Shown one piece after another: positions 24,744 to 32,600 of a stretch of DNA of 38,929 nt. Each line of letters opens with the position of its first letter. Within the stretch, counting starts at the first letter, position 1. This DNA is from an uncultured Lachnospiraceae bacterium (lineage in GTDB: Bacteria > Bacillota > Clostridia > Lachnospirales > Lachnospiraceae): NCBI GenBank assembly GCA_900315505.1, contig OMZG01000019.1:1-38929 (forward strand), given 5' to 3'. A model generated the notes under the pieces. That model saw nothing but the letters and a program-made list of their open reading frames with translations, did not search any database and was not told the DNA's origin. A program made the translations under genes and the position numbers.

Positions 24744-26024
24744 ATGACAAAAAGTACAAAAATAGGATGGATACTCATCACGGCAGCACTTGTGATGGCT
24801 GTGTGGGTGTTCACATCTCATAGTTCAGAGGCAGACCAGACGACTGATGCGGGATTCGTCCTGAATGATTCGGGGACGGAGCTCAAGTCATACCAGGGAT
24901 CGGGAGGCTCGATCCAGGTGCCAGACGGCGTCACGACAATTGATTCGGGAGTATTCGCGAACAATTCATCGATCACGAATGTATCTCTTCCGAATTCAGT
25001 CACGACACTCGGCAGCAGGGTCTTCTCGGGAGCGACGAACCTGCGGAGCGTGACGCTCGGCAGAGTGACCAGCATTCCGGCAAGTACCTTCCAGAACTGC
25101 ATGAGCCTGACATCGGTTTCTATCCCGTCTACAGTCACGGGAATAGGCTCTGAAGCTTTCTATGGATGTGCGGCGCTCGGCTCTATCACGATTCCGGGAG
25201 GAGTCAGCTCGATCAATTCGAATGCCTTTGGTGAGTGTAATAATCTGACATCGATATCAGCATCGAACAGCTTCTATTCGTCGTATGACGGATGCCTGTA
25301 CAATGCAAGCGGTTCGAGACTCATACTCGTGCCGCCAGGCAAGTCTTCGGTATCTTTTTCAGCAAATACGAGGACGATCGGAGCAGGTTCTTTTTCTTAC
25401 AACAGGAATATCAATAGCGTGAGCATCCCGAACTCAGCGGATTCCATTGAGTCAGGAGCATTTACGAATTCATCAGTGACATCGATCACGATTCCGAGAG
25501 GAGTCGTAAGCATCGGTTCCCAGGGCAGCTGGAAGCCAGATGAGATGTATGGCTACCAGAGAAGTGCAGCACAGACCTATGCTAATTCCAACGGCATCAC
25601 CTTCATAGCGCTTGATCCGGGAAGCGGAAGCAGCTCGACCAGTGACTCGGGAGGCAGCTCATCATCAGGCATCACGAATAATGATGACCCTGATTTGCCG
25701 GACGACGATGATGACAATGGCATCACGAACAATGACGATCCGGACGACCCGTCAGATGCTAATGGCGGCGGAAGCAGAGGCAAAGTGAGCGCCAGCGGCA
25801 ATGCCATAAGACGCGGAGGTGCCGGAGCAAGCGGCGGCGGAAGCAGCTCAGGCGGCAGAGGCACGAGCTACAATGGCAAGGACGTCACACCGAAGACAGC
25901 AGACTTCAGCATTGATGTGAGATATGTGATGTGTGCAGTGATCCTGCTCATCGGAATCTTCATCATGATCTGGGGAAACAAGAGAAAATATACAATAGTC
26001 CGCAAGCAGACAAAGGAAGCATAA
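24744..26024 (+). CDS. BspA-like leucine-rich-repeat surface protein with sortase-type tail
   Basis: A 426-residue cell-surface protein with an N-terminal signal/anchor (about 8-25). About ten BspA/LRR_5-type repeats follow (about 55-290) of the form VTSIGxxAFxxCxxLxSVxIP, as in adhesins of gut and oral bacteria. Next comes a flexible Ser/Gly/Asp linker with a duplicated GITNNDDPD motif (about 309-345). The tail has the layout of a sorting signal: TPKTAD (382-387), a hydrophobic helix (about 394-412) and a basic end GNKRKYTIVRKQTKEA. TPKTAD departs from the common xPKTGD type by Ala for Gly. AGGGA 8 nt upstream supports the start. Its position directly after a sortase gene supports a dedicated enzyme-substrate pair (inference). 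Confidence 0.88.
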   Translation: MTKSTKIGWILITAALVMAVWVFTSHSSEADQTTDAGFVLNDSGTELKSYQGSGGSIQVPDGVTTIDSGVFANNSSITNVSLPNSVTTLGSRVFSGATNLRSVTLGRVTSIPASTFQNCMSLTSVSIPSTVTGIGSEAFYGCAALGSITIPGGVSSINSNAFGECNNLTSISASNSFYSSYDGCLYNASGSRLILVPPGKSSVSFSANTRTIGAGSFSYNRNINSVSIPNSADSIESGAFTNSSVTSITIPRGVVSIGSQGSWKPDEMYGYQRSAAQTYANSNGITFIALDPGSGSSSTSDSGGSSSSGITNNDDPDLPDDDDDNGITNNDDPDDPSDANGGGSRGKVSASGNAIRRGGAGASGGGSSSGGRGTSYNGKDVTPKTADFSIDVRYVMCAVILLIGIFIMIWGNKRKYTIVRKQTKEA

Positions 26025-26053
26025 AAAGAACCCCGGGACCGGGGTTCTTTTTT
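26025..26053. terminator. Bidirectional terminator
   Basis: A perfect 12-bp stem AAAGAACCCCGG/CCGGGGTTCTTT (26025-26036/26039-26050) with T-runs on both sides. It serves both the LRR protein (plus strand) and the LTA-synthase-like gene (minus strand), whose stops lie on either side. Confidence 0.93.
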
Positions 26054-28064
26054 ATTCGACTGATGTAGTTACTTCAGGCAGCTTCACCTGGTATTCATTC
26101 GAGCTTCGGAATATCGTATCGTTCGATCCTAGCTGATTTACTACTATGTAGTCACCGTCTCTGATGTGATCAGAATCTATCGTGAGCACCTGGCCGCTGA
26201 CATAGGTCGTATTGACCTTCTCACCATTTACATAGACCTTCGACCAGGGAGTGAAGTTCTCACCGTAGATATGCAGCTTGTCATCGAAGGCGAATGTCCT
26301 GTCGATCTTCACATCACGGATACCCATTACGATATCTGATGCAGGGTACATATCAACGCCGTGATAGGCGTATCTCTTGCCGTAGAGCAGATCGTACTGC
26401 AGGGTCTCGAGGTTCTGGAGGTAGTTCGTGGATTCAGGATTGACCTGTCTCTCGGTCATAGTCTGGTCATAATCAACGATCGTGCCGCCGTGGATGCCGA
26501 GCCTGTCGTAATACTCGGAAACGAGCTGGTAGCTTGTCAGATCCTGATCCTGCTTCTCCATGCCGAAGTTATTCCACGTGATGTACTTCGTCTGGTAGAT
26601 ATCTCCGGTCTTCACGTCGCTGTTCTTCAGGCCCATGGTAGGGAGATGGTCTCCGAAGCAGATAAGCAGTGTAGGCTCATTTCTCTTCGAGAGCATATCG
26701 GTGTATTCCTTCAGGAAGCGGTCTGTATTGTGGAGCATATTGATGTAGTATTCCCACATCCATTTGTGCTCTTCATCGCTGCCCTTCAGCTTGACCGTGT
26801 ATTCGGGATCCTTGATGACCTGCTGCTTCGGGTAGTCACCGTGCGTGCCTACCGTAATGGTGTAGCAATAGTCAGGACCCTTCGTCGAATCGAGAGCATC
26901 CTTCGTCGCGCCGACGAGGATATCATCGGTAGGCCAGGTCTTGAGAGGAGTGTAATCCGTGATATCGAGAAGCTCCTTCGAGGTAAAGGTATCGAAGCCC
27001 ATCTGAGAAAAGGCATTCGCACGGCTGTAGAAATTGCCGCCGTTATTGTGCACGACGTGGGTTCCGTAGCCCAGCTTCTCTATAACATCTGCCGTACTCT
27101 CGCAGTCAGTCTTCTTCAGGATCGTCTTCTGCGGATATTCGCCAGGCCCGAAGAACTTGCAGCTCATGCCGGTCAGAACCTCGAACTCGGTATTGCATGT
27201 GCCGGCGCCGACCACAGGAACCTTCAGATGGCCAGTGGAATAATTTTTCTCTAATTCATGGAAATAAGGAATCGGGTCCTTATTGTATGTGAGAGCCGGG
27301 TAATCATCAATATCGAAGTATGATTCGAGGAGAACCACGATGATATTCGGCTTTACCTTTCCAATAGTGGAAGGACCCTTCTCGGTATCCTTAATTATAT
27401 TGTCAACAGTCTTTGCAGAATAGTTCTTCGGCTGGTTCATGCCACGGCCGAGCATAGACATCGCGAATCCGTAACCGTATCCATAGTCCAGATAGCCCTG
27501 CGCCAGATTGCCGAAGTAGGTGGCGAGAACGCCGGTGCCCTGACATATCTTCGTCACAGGGAAAAGGCTGGCGACTCCGACTCCGAATACTGCGAGCCTA
27601 ACCCAAAGCTTGGTCTTCGGCTTCTGCTTGTGGCCCTTCATATGGAGAATGACCATCAGGAACACATATATCAGTATCGCTATGAGACAGATGCCTGCCT
27701 GCTGTGCCGTGAAGTACTTGGTATTCTGCATCGTGAGCAGATCGCCGATCATGCTGATATCGGTGAATCCGAACGGCGTCACACGGTTCGTGAGGATGAT
27801 CGAATTGATGATACCGAACAGCACCACGATCGCCGAACACACGAGTCTCGCGAAGGTCCTCCTCGGTGTCACGAAGACGAGAAGCAGGAACACATATACT
27901 ATATATGAATTATATAAAAAAGGGAGTGGCCGCTCTACAATGAACTGCAGGCCAAGGATCAGCGAGTGCCGGCTCAGCGATTCATTCACGAGCGTAAGGA
28001 GCATCGCCCAGGGGATGTGAAGAATCAGAGCGTATTTATTCAAAAAGTCTGTAAACTTTTTCAC
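26052..28064 (-). CDS. LTA synthase-like sulfatase-fold membrane enzyme
   Basis: A 670-residue membrane protein of the LtaS/phosphoglycerol transferase family, which transfers glycerol-phosphate or similar groups outside the membrane. About five TM helices (residues ~12-170) precede an extracellular sulfatase-fold domain. VVLLESYFDI (243-252) gives a metal-binding Glu. GTCNTEFEVLTG carries the likely nucleophile Thr289 (equivalent to the TSDSEF motif of LtaS). TVGTHGDYP and FGDHLPTMG give the remaining metal ligands. The last ~80 residues form an added beta-rich domain (VKIDRTFAFDDKLHIYGENFTPWSKVYVNG), possibly Ig-like. GTG start with GGAGG 6 nt upstream. Substrate not determinable. Confidence 0.9.
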   Translation of the reverse strand: MKKFTDFLNKYALILHIPWAMLLTLVNESLSRHSLILGLQFIVERPLPFLYNSYIVYVFLLLVFVTPRRTFARLVCSAIVVLFGIINSIILTNRVTPFGFTDISMIGDLLTMQNTKYFTAQQAGICLIAILIYVFLMVILHMKGHKQKPKTKLWVRLAVFGVGVASLFPVTKICQGTGVLATYFGNLAQGYLDYGYGYGFAMSMLGRGMNQPKNYSAKTVDNIIKDTEKGPSTIGKVKPNIIVVLLESYFDIDDYPALTYNKDPIPYFHELEKNYSTGHLKVPVVGAGTCNTEFEVLTGMSCKFFGPGEYPQKTILKKTDCESTADVIEKLGYGTHVVHNNGGNFYSRANAFSQMGFDTFTSKELLDITDYTPLKTWPTDDILVGATKDALDSTKGPDYCYTITVGTHGDYPKQQVIKDPEYTVKLKGSDEEHKWMWEYYINMLHNTDRFLKEYTDMLSKRNEPTLLICFGDHLPTMGLKNSDVKTGDIYQTKYITWNNFGMEKQDQDLTSYQLVSEYYDRLGIHGGTIVDYDQTMTERQVNPESTNYLQNLETLQYDLLYGKRYAYHGVDMYPASDIVMGIRDVKIDRTFAFDDKLHIYGENFTPWSKVYVNGEKVNTTYVSGQVLTIDSDHIRDGDYIVVNQLGSNDTIFRSSNEYQVKLPEVTTSVE

Positions 28065-28077
28065 AACGAACCTCCAT

Positions 28078-28106
28078 TTGATTCTAGCGATTTCTTATTA
28101 TATAAT
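28078..28106 (+). promoter_or_regulatory. Plus-strand half of symmetric divergent promoter
   Basis: TTGATT (28078-28083), exactly 17 nt, TATAAT (28101-28106). The -10 is part of the 12-bp palindrome TATTATATAATA (28096-28107). It drives the DMT transporter at 28150 with a ~37-nt leader. Confidence 0.8.
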
Positions 28107-28125
28107 AGAAAAAGCGATTTTTCAA
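28097..28125 (-). promoter_or_regulatory. Minus-strand half of symmetric divergent promoter
   Basis: On the minus strand, TTGAAA (28125-28120), exactly 17 nt, TATAAT (28102-28097). Its -10 box overlaps that of the plus-strand promoter within one palindrome. It drives the LTA-synthase-like gene with a ~26-nt leader. Confidence 0.8.
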
Positions 28126-28149
28126 CGAATTTAGAAAAAGGTAAGATTT

Positions 28150-29010
28150 ATGTTAAATAACTGGATTCTGATGTTTATAATAGCACTGGTTCTTGCGAGC
28201 ATGGTGGCAATCTTTGCAAGAACAGCTCTTGCCGGTCTGTCGGGACCGCAGACGGTGCTGATATCATCGATCACGGTACTTGTCATATCATTCACGACCC
28301 TCTCATTCACGGGATTCTGGAAGAGCGCGAAGCACTTTTCGTCGGGGAGCGTGAGGGACATAGTCATAGCGGGAGTGCTCCTGGCTGTCGGATTCATCTG
28401 CCTGTGCATGGCCTTAGGCATGGCGGAAGCACTGTCTATGGCACAGTTCTACTACCTTGTGCCGGTATTTGTGTTCGTGGCCAATATTTTTTTCAGCAAA
28501 AAATTACCCGGCATAGTAATTATAATCATCAATATAATGATCGCCGTCGGCGTGCTCGTGATGGGCTTCGGCATCAGGCACAAGCACGGTCTGTGGTGGA
28601 TTCCGGCGCTGCTCGCGCCGGCCATACTCGCTATGGAGCGCCTCTATGTGAAAAAGCACCCGCTCGGCGATCTCGAAGAGGTAGCGGTTTACTTTGTTGT
28701 CGTGATAGTGGCATTTATCATGTCACTTTTCATCAGACACAAGGACCTGAAGAAGATAACGGCATATCATGTATTCTTCGCGATACTCACCGGGGTAGCG
28801 TTTTACTACGCACCGATCTGCTACCACAGGGCGCTGAAGCTGTGCACGTTTGACGCATGGCTTACGCTCATATATAATCTGTGGATGGTATTTACGGTGG
28901 TCTGGGCGATGATCTTCCTCAGAGAGAAGGCCTCGGCCGGCACATATTCAGGACTCGGACTCATAGTGGCGGCATTTATAGTCAGATTCATCTTCCGCTA
29001 CTATATATAA
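28150..29010 (+). CDS. DMT-superfamily (EamA-type) transporter
   Basis: A 286-residue integral membrane protein with about ten hydrophobic helices and the two-half layout of EamA/DMT carriers. The N-terminal half opens MLNNWILMFIIALVLASMVAIFARTAL. The second half ends with the typical WMVFTVVWAMIFLREKASAGTYSGLGLIVAAFIV. The substrate is unknown; family members export amino acids, metabolites or lipids-linked sugars. AAAGG 8 nt upstream supports the ATG. It probably shares a transcript with the next gene (9 nt gap). Confidence 0.88.
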   Translation: MLNNWILMFIIALVLASMVAIFARTALAGLSGPQTVLISSITVLVISFTTLSFTGFWKSAKHFSSGSVRDIVIAGVLLAVGFICLCMALGMAEALSMAQFYYLVPVFVFVANIFFSKKLPGIVIIIINIMIAVGVLVMGFGIRHKHGLWWIPALLAPAILAMERLYVKKHPLGDLEEVAVYFVVVIVAFIMSLFIRHKDLKKITAYHVFFAILTGVAFYYAPICYHRALKLCTFDAWLTLIYNLWMVFTVVWAMIFLREKASAGTYSGLGLIVAAFIVRFIFRYYI

Positions 29011-29019
29011 AGGAGAAAA

Positions 29020-30984
29020 ATGGCTCTTTCGTTTCGGACAACAGGGATAAACAAATCCACGAGGAACAGGATCATACTGCTCGTGGTGATATTCCTGGCG
29101 TCGCTGGTATTTTTTTATCTGATACTCAATCATCATAGTAATCCGCAGACGTCGGAGATGTCGAAGCCGACTCTCCCGACTGTATCTATCACCACCGAGG
29201 GACACAGTCAGCTGTCGCTCTCGGGCTACCGGGACAGGATGGCGGTCTCTGACATCGATGACTTCGTCCTGCCGGTCGGAAGCGACAGGAAGCTTTCGGC
29301 GCAGATCAGCACCTACGGGGCTTCGGTCAGCAAGATATCGTATGAGATCAGGTCGGTAGAGGAGGGCAGGATGGTCTCCTCGGAAAAGGTGAGCGACCTG
29401 TCATCAAAGGGAGATACGGTGACCTTTGACACGCAGCTTACGAACCTGCTGTCGGCTGACCAGACGTATGTGCTTGTGATCAGGCTCCGCAGCAACGGAG
29501 ATGATGTATGGTACTACACGCCGCTCATGCTCACGGCGAACAGTCATGTCGGGGATATGATCGATTTCATGCAGGACTTCCATGAGAAGAGCCTGTCGGA
29601 TGACAATTCATCCATCGGGAAGTACTTAGAGACTGATACGAGTCAGGCCGCAGAGGAATCGAGTGACCTGACAAGGGTGGACATCAGGTCGCAGATCGGT
29701 GATATAGCGCTCGAGGGTCTAACGCACAAGGTGACCTCGTCTCCTGTAATCAGAGTGACGGATATACAGGATGACACAATGACTGCCGACCTCATTTATA
29801 CAATCCGCATAGAGAAGGCAGATTATCTCGCGAGGGAGACCTACAGAGTCAGGTATGGCTCGCCGAGAATGTACCTGCTGTCATACCGGAGGACGCTGGA
29901 TGTGATACCGTCGAAGACCACCTTTTCAGTAAAAAAGAATGTCTTAAGCGTCGGTGTGACCTCGACTGATATGAATACAGTGACGAACGAGGCGGGCTCG
30001 GTGGCTGGCTTCGTGCAGGCTGGGAATCTGTATGAGTACATACAGAACAAGACGGAGATCACGAGGATATTCTCGTTCGGGGATGATTTCAGCGGGGATG
30101 CGAGGATCAGAAACCAGGATCATGAGATACGGATTCTGAATGTGGATGCAGCGGGTTCGATGGATTTCGCGGTATATGGGTACATGAATGCTGGCCGGCA
30201 TGAGGGATACAATGGCGTGGATCTGTATCATTATGACAGCGCCACAGGCATAGCCTCAGAGGAGGGCTTCATCGAGAGCAGACATTCACTCGCCTATATA
30301 AGGGAAAATTTCTCAGAGCTGCTGTACCGGACCCCGGGCGGTCTGCTGTACCTGATGCAGAACGGCAGGCTGCTGTCGATAGATCTGAGCAGCGGCGAGG
30401 CTGACGTGCTCCTGAAGAACATAAAGCATGAGCAGTACTCAGTCTCAGAGGATTCGCGCTATATAGCGTGGACGAGGTCGACAGAGCCTTCGGATGAGAT
30501 AAAGGTAAGGGACCTTGCGTCCGGGAAGACCTTTTCCATAAAGCCGGAGGGTGGCGACAGGCTCAGAGTCATGTGCTTCATGGAGGACAATCTCGTGTAC
30601 GGGACCTGCCACAGCGCCTCGGATGAGTATATGTACAAGCTTACGATCATGAGCTTCAAGAATGACAGGCTGACGAAGCTGAAGGATTACGAGAAGAATA
30701 ATATTTATATAAAGTCAGTAACTTCAGACGAGAACGCCGTGAAGCTGGAAAGAGTAAGGAAGGATGGTGATACGTACAGGGCTGCGTCATCGGATACCAT
30801 CCTGAATACCCTCGATACCACGAAGGATATCGGCGCATCGTACGGCACTGACAGAACTATGGGCAGGATCAGGACGATCACCCTGACTTCGGTATCAGAT
30901 GATGCAGCCCAGAAGCTCAGGTTTGCGGACAGCAGGATGGTGCTGACCTCGTCAGTCATATCTATTGATTTGTACAATAAATAG
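29020..30984 (+). CDS. Membrane-anchored extracytoplasmic protein of unknown function
   Basis: A 654-residue protein with a basic N-terminus, one TM helix (about 18-37, IILLVVIFLASLVFFYLIL) and a large exterior part. The region 55-300 is mixed alpha/beta. The region from about 330 to the end is a run of beta-strand-like segments with repeats such as GGLLYLMQNGRLLSIDLSSGEADVL and SEDSRYIAWTRSTEPSDEIKVRDLASG, the style of a beta-propeller sensor or scaffold. No enzyme motif is seen. The start has AAGGAG 5 nt upstream. It sits between a DMT transporter and murC, a place that suggests an envelope role without proving one. Confidence 0.8.
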   Translation: MALSFRTTGINKSTRNRIILLVVIFLASLVFFYLILNHHSNPQTSEMSKPTLPTVSITTEGHSQLSLSGYRDRMAVSDIDDFVLPVGSDRKLSAQISTYGASVSKISYEIRSVEEGRMVSSEKVSDLSSKGDTVTFDTQLTNLLSADQTYVLVIRLRSNGDDVWYYTPLMLTANSHVGDMIDFMQDFHEKSLSDDNSSIGKYLETDTSQAAEESSDLTRVDIRSQIGDIALEGLTHKVTSSPVIRVTDIQDDTMTADLIYTIRIEKADYLARETYRVRYGSPRMYLLSYRRTLDVIPSKTTFSVKKNVLSVGVTSTDMNTVTNEAGSVAGFVQAGNLYEYIQNKTEITRIFSFGDDFSGDARIRNQDHEIRILNVDAAGSMDFAVYGYMNAGRHEGYNGVDLYHYDSATGIASEEGFIESRHSLAYIRENFSELLYRTPGGLLYLMQNGRLLSIDLSSGEADVLLKNIKHEQYSVSEDSRYIAWTRSTEPSDEIKVRDLASGKTFSIKPEGGDRLRVMCFMEDNLVYGTCHSASDEYMYKLTIMSFKNDRLTKLKDYEKNNIYIKSVTSDENAVKLERVRKDGDTYRAASSDTILNTLDTTKDIGASYGTDRTMGRIRTITLTSVSDDAAQKLRFADSRMVLTSSVISIDLYNK

Positions 30985-30993
30985 TTGTATTCT
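30965..30993 (+). promoter_or_regulatory. Putative murC promoter
   Basis: TTGATT (30965-30970), exactly 17 nt, TATTCT (30988-30993). It overlaps the end of the preceding gene and gives a ~22-nt leader to the murC ATG at 31021. Confidence 0.5.
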
Positions 30994-31020
30994 TTAGAAA
31001 AAAGGAAAGTAGGAATCACA

Positions 31021-32406
31021 ATGTATGAGATAAATTTTGACCAGCCGATCCACGTTCATTTCATCGGGATCGGTGGAATAAGCATGAGCGGACTCGCAGA
31101 GGTGCTGCTCGACAGACACTTCACGGTAAGCGGCTCTGACAGGGCTCCGAGCGACCTGACGAGGCATCTTGAAGGAATGGGTGCCCATATCATGTATCCG
31201 CAGAGCGCTGACAATATTACAGATGATATAGACTGTGTCGTATACACTGCAGCCATCCATTCGGACAATCCGGAGTATGCGGCTGCTCAGGAGAAAAATA
31301 TCCCGATGCTAACGAGAGCGCAGCTCCTCGGCGAGATAATGAAGCACTATGATAATAGTATCGCAGTAGCAGGAACCCATGGCAAGACGACGACTTCATC
31401 CATGATCTCCCAGATCCTTCTGGAGGGACCAGAGGATCCGACTCTTTCAATCGGCGGGATTTTCAAGGCCATCAATTCGAATATCCATGTCGGGAATTCA
31501 GATCTGTTCCTGACAGAAGCCTGCGAATATACCAACAGTTTCCTCCAGCTGTACGCAAAGTATTCAGTGATCCTGAATGTAGAGGCGGAGCATCTCGACT
31601 TTTTCAAAGATATCAATGATATCAGGAAGAGCTTCCATCAGTTTGCCGCAGACACGAAGGCTGACGGTGCTGTAGTTATCAACAATGAGATCCCTGACTA
31701 TCAGGAGCTTGTTGAAGGAATAAAGGCAAAGGTCATCACAGTCGGATTTGATGAGGCAGCAGACTATCACGCTGCTGATATCACCTATGATGAGACCGGA
31801 GAGGCACGATTCAGGGTAGTGGGCTTTGGAAAGGATCTCGGTGAGATCGTACTGTCCGTACCAGGCAGACACAATGTCGGCAATGCCCTTGCAGCAATAG
31901 CTGTCGCAAGGGAGCTCGGCTTCGATATGGAGACGATTGCAGCAGGCCTGAAGAAGTTCGGCGGCGCCAAGCGCAGATTCGAGTACAAGGGAAAATATCA
32001 CGGCGCTACTGTCGTTGACGACTACGCCCATCATCCGACAGAGGTCAGGGCCTCTCTTGATGCAGCTCAGAAATATCCACACAAGCGGCTTGTTGTCGTA
32101 TTCCAGCCGCATACATACACGAGGACTAAGGCCTTCCTTGATGACTTCGCAAAGGCTCTGTCAGTAGCTGATCAGGTGGTTCTTGCAGAGATCTTCCCGG
32201 CCAGGGAGAAGGATATATACGGAGTCCATTCTATCGACCTGTGCAAGAGGATACGTGAGCTCGGCACTCCATGTGAGTGTTTCCCGTCATTTGACGAGAT
32301 CGAAAAATTTTTACAAAAAAATATTATCGACGGAGATCTGTTGATAACTATGGGCGCCGGAGATGTGTATAAGATAGGAGAAAATCTGTTAAAGGACGAG
32401 TTATAA
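31021..32406 (+). CDS. murC: UDP-N-acetylmuramate--L-alanine ligase
   Basis: A 461-residue cytoplasmic ligase that adds L-alanine to UDP-MurNAc with ATP, the first peptide-forming step of peptidoglycan synthesis. It has the N-terminal nucleotide fold HFIGIGGISMSGLA (about 10-23), the P-loop GTHGKTTTSSM from residue 118, the central Glu/His metal block LTEACEYTNSF, NVEAEHLDFF, and the C-terminal domain motifs PGRHNVGNALAA and DDYAHHPTEV. The ATG at 31021 has GGAAAGTAGG upstream; an in-frame start at 30985 adds non-conserved residues. It is followed by a hairpin terminator that contains a DnaA-box-like sequence. Confidence 0.96.
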   Translation: MYEINFDQPIHVHFIGIGGISMSGLAEVLLDRHFTVSGSDRAPSDLTRHLEGMGAHIMYPQSADNITDDIDCVVYTAAIHSDNPEYAAAQEKNIPMLTRAQLLGEIMKHYDNSIAVAGTHGKTTTSSMISQILLEGPEDPTLSIGGIFKAINSNIHVGNSDLFLTEACEYTNSFLQLYAKYSVILNVEAEHLDFFKDINDIRKSFHQFAADTKADGAVVINNEIPDYQELVEGIKAKVITVGFDEAADYHAADITYDETGEARFRVVGFGKDLGEIVLSVPGRHNVGNALAAIAVARELGFDMETIAAGLKKFGGAKRRFEYKGKYHGATVVDDYAHHPTEVRASLDAAQKYPHKRLVVVFQPHTYTRTKAFLDDFAKALSVADQVVLAEIFPAREKDIYGVHSIDLCKRIRELGTPCECFPSFDEIEKFLQKNIIDGDLLITMGAGDVYKIGENLLKDEL

Positions 32407-32409
32407 ACA

Positions 32410-32458
32410 TTATCCACATTTTTTTGTGAATTTCCTTCACAAAAGGGTGTGGATTTTT
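32410..32458 (+). terminator. Long hairpin after murC carrying DnaA-box-like arms
   Basis: Stem 32412-32430/32436-32454 (loop TTTCC) with three G-T wobbles in the middle, followed by TTTTT. The left arm contains TTATCCACA (32410-32418), a perfect match to the DnaA box consensus; the right arm contains TGTGGAT (32448-32454). Its low G-C content makes termination strength uncertain. Confidence 0.7.
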
Positions 32459-32486
32459 AATGCTGTATTTTACGGAACTGACAGAC

Positions 32487-32504
32487 TTATCAACTTTATC
32501 AACA
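32487..32504 (+). promoter_or_regulatory. Two abutting DnaA-box-like 9-mers
   Basis: TTATCAACT (32487-32495) is directly followed by TTATCAACA (32496-32504). They differ from TTATCCACA at position 6 (and 9). With the consensus box at 32410, this makes a small DnaA-box-like cluster ~60 bp upstream of the replication-gene promoter. Confidence 0.5.
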
Positions 32505-32559
32505 ATCTGCTACTCACACGATAGTTAAAGGAAATGTAATTTATTTGTAATTTTTGATG

Positions 32560-32568
32560 TGATATAAT
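32560..32568 (+). promoter_or_regulatory. Extended -10 promoter of the replication-protein genes
   Basis: TGATATAAT is an extended -10 element with a perfect TATAAT (32563-32568). No strong -35 box is seen. The leader to the ATG at 32601 is ~25 nt. Confidence 0.7.
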
Positions 32569-32600
32569 GCAGAAGCAACATCAGACAAGGGAGTTTTTGC

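Noticed and set aside
26361-27254. 297-residue open frame on the plus strand
   Set aside because: It lies wholly inside the LTA-synthase-like gene on the other strand, has no ribosome site, and its composition is that of a shadow frame.
32410-32504. Chromosomal origin of replication (oriC)
   Set aside because: Only a few DnaA-box-like sites, no adjacent dnaA or dnaN and no long AT-rich unwinding region. More likely a regulatory site.
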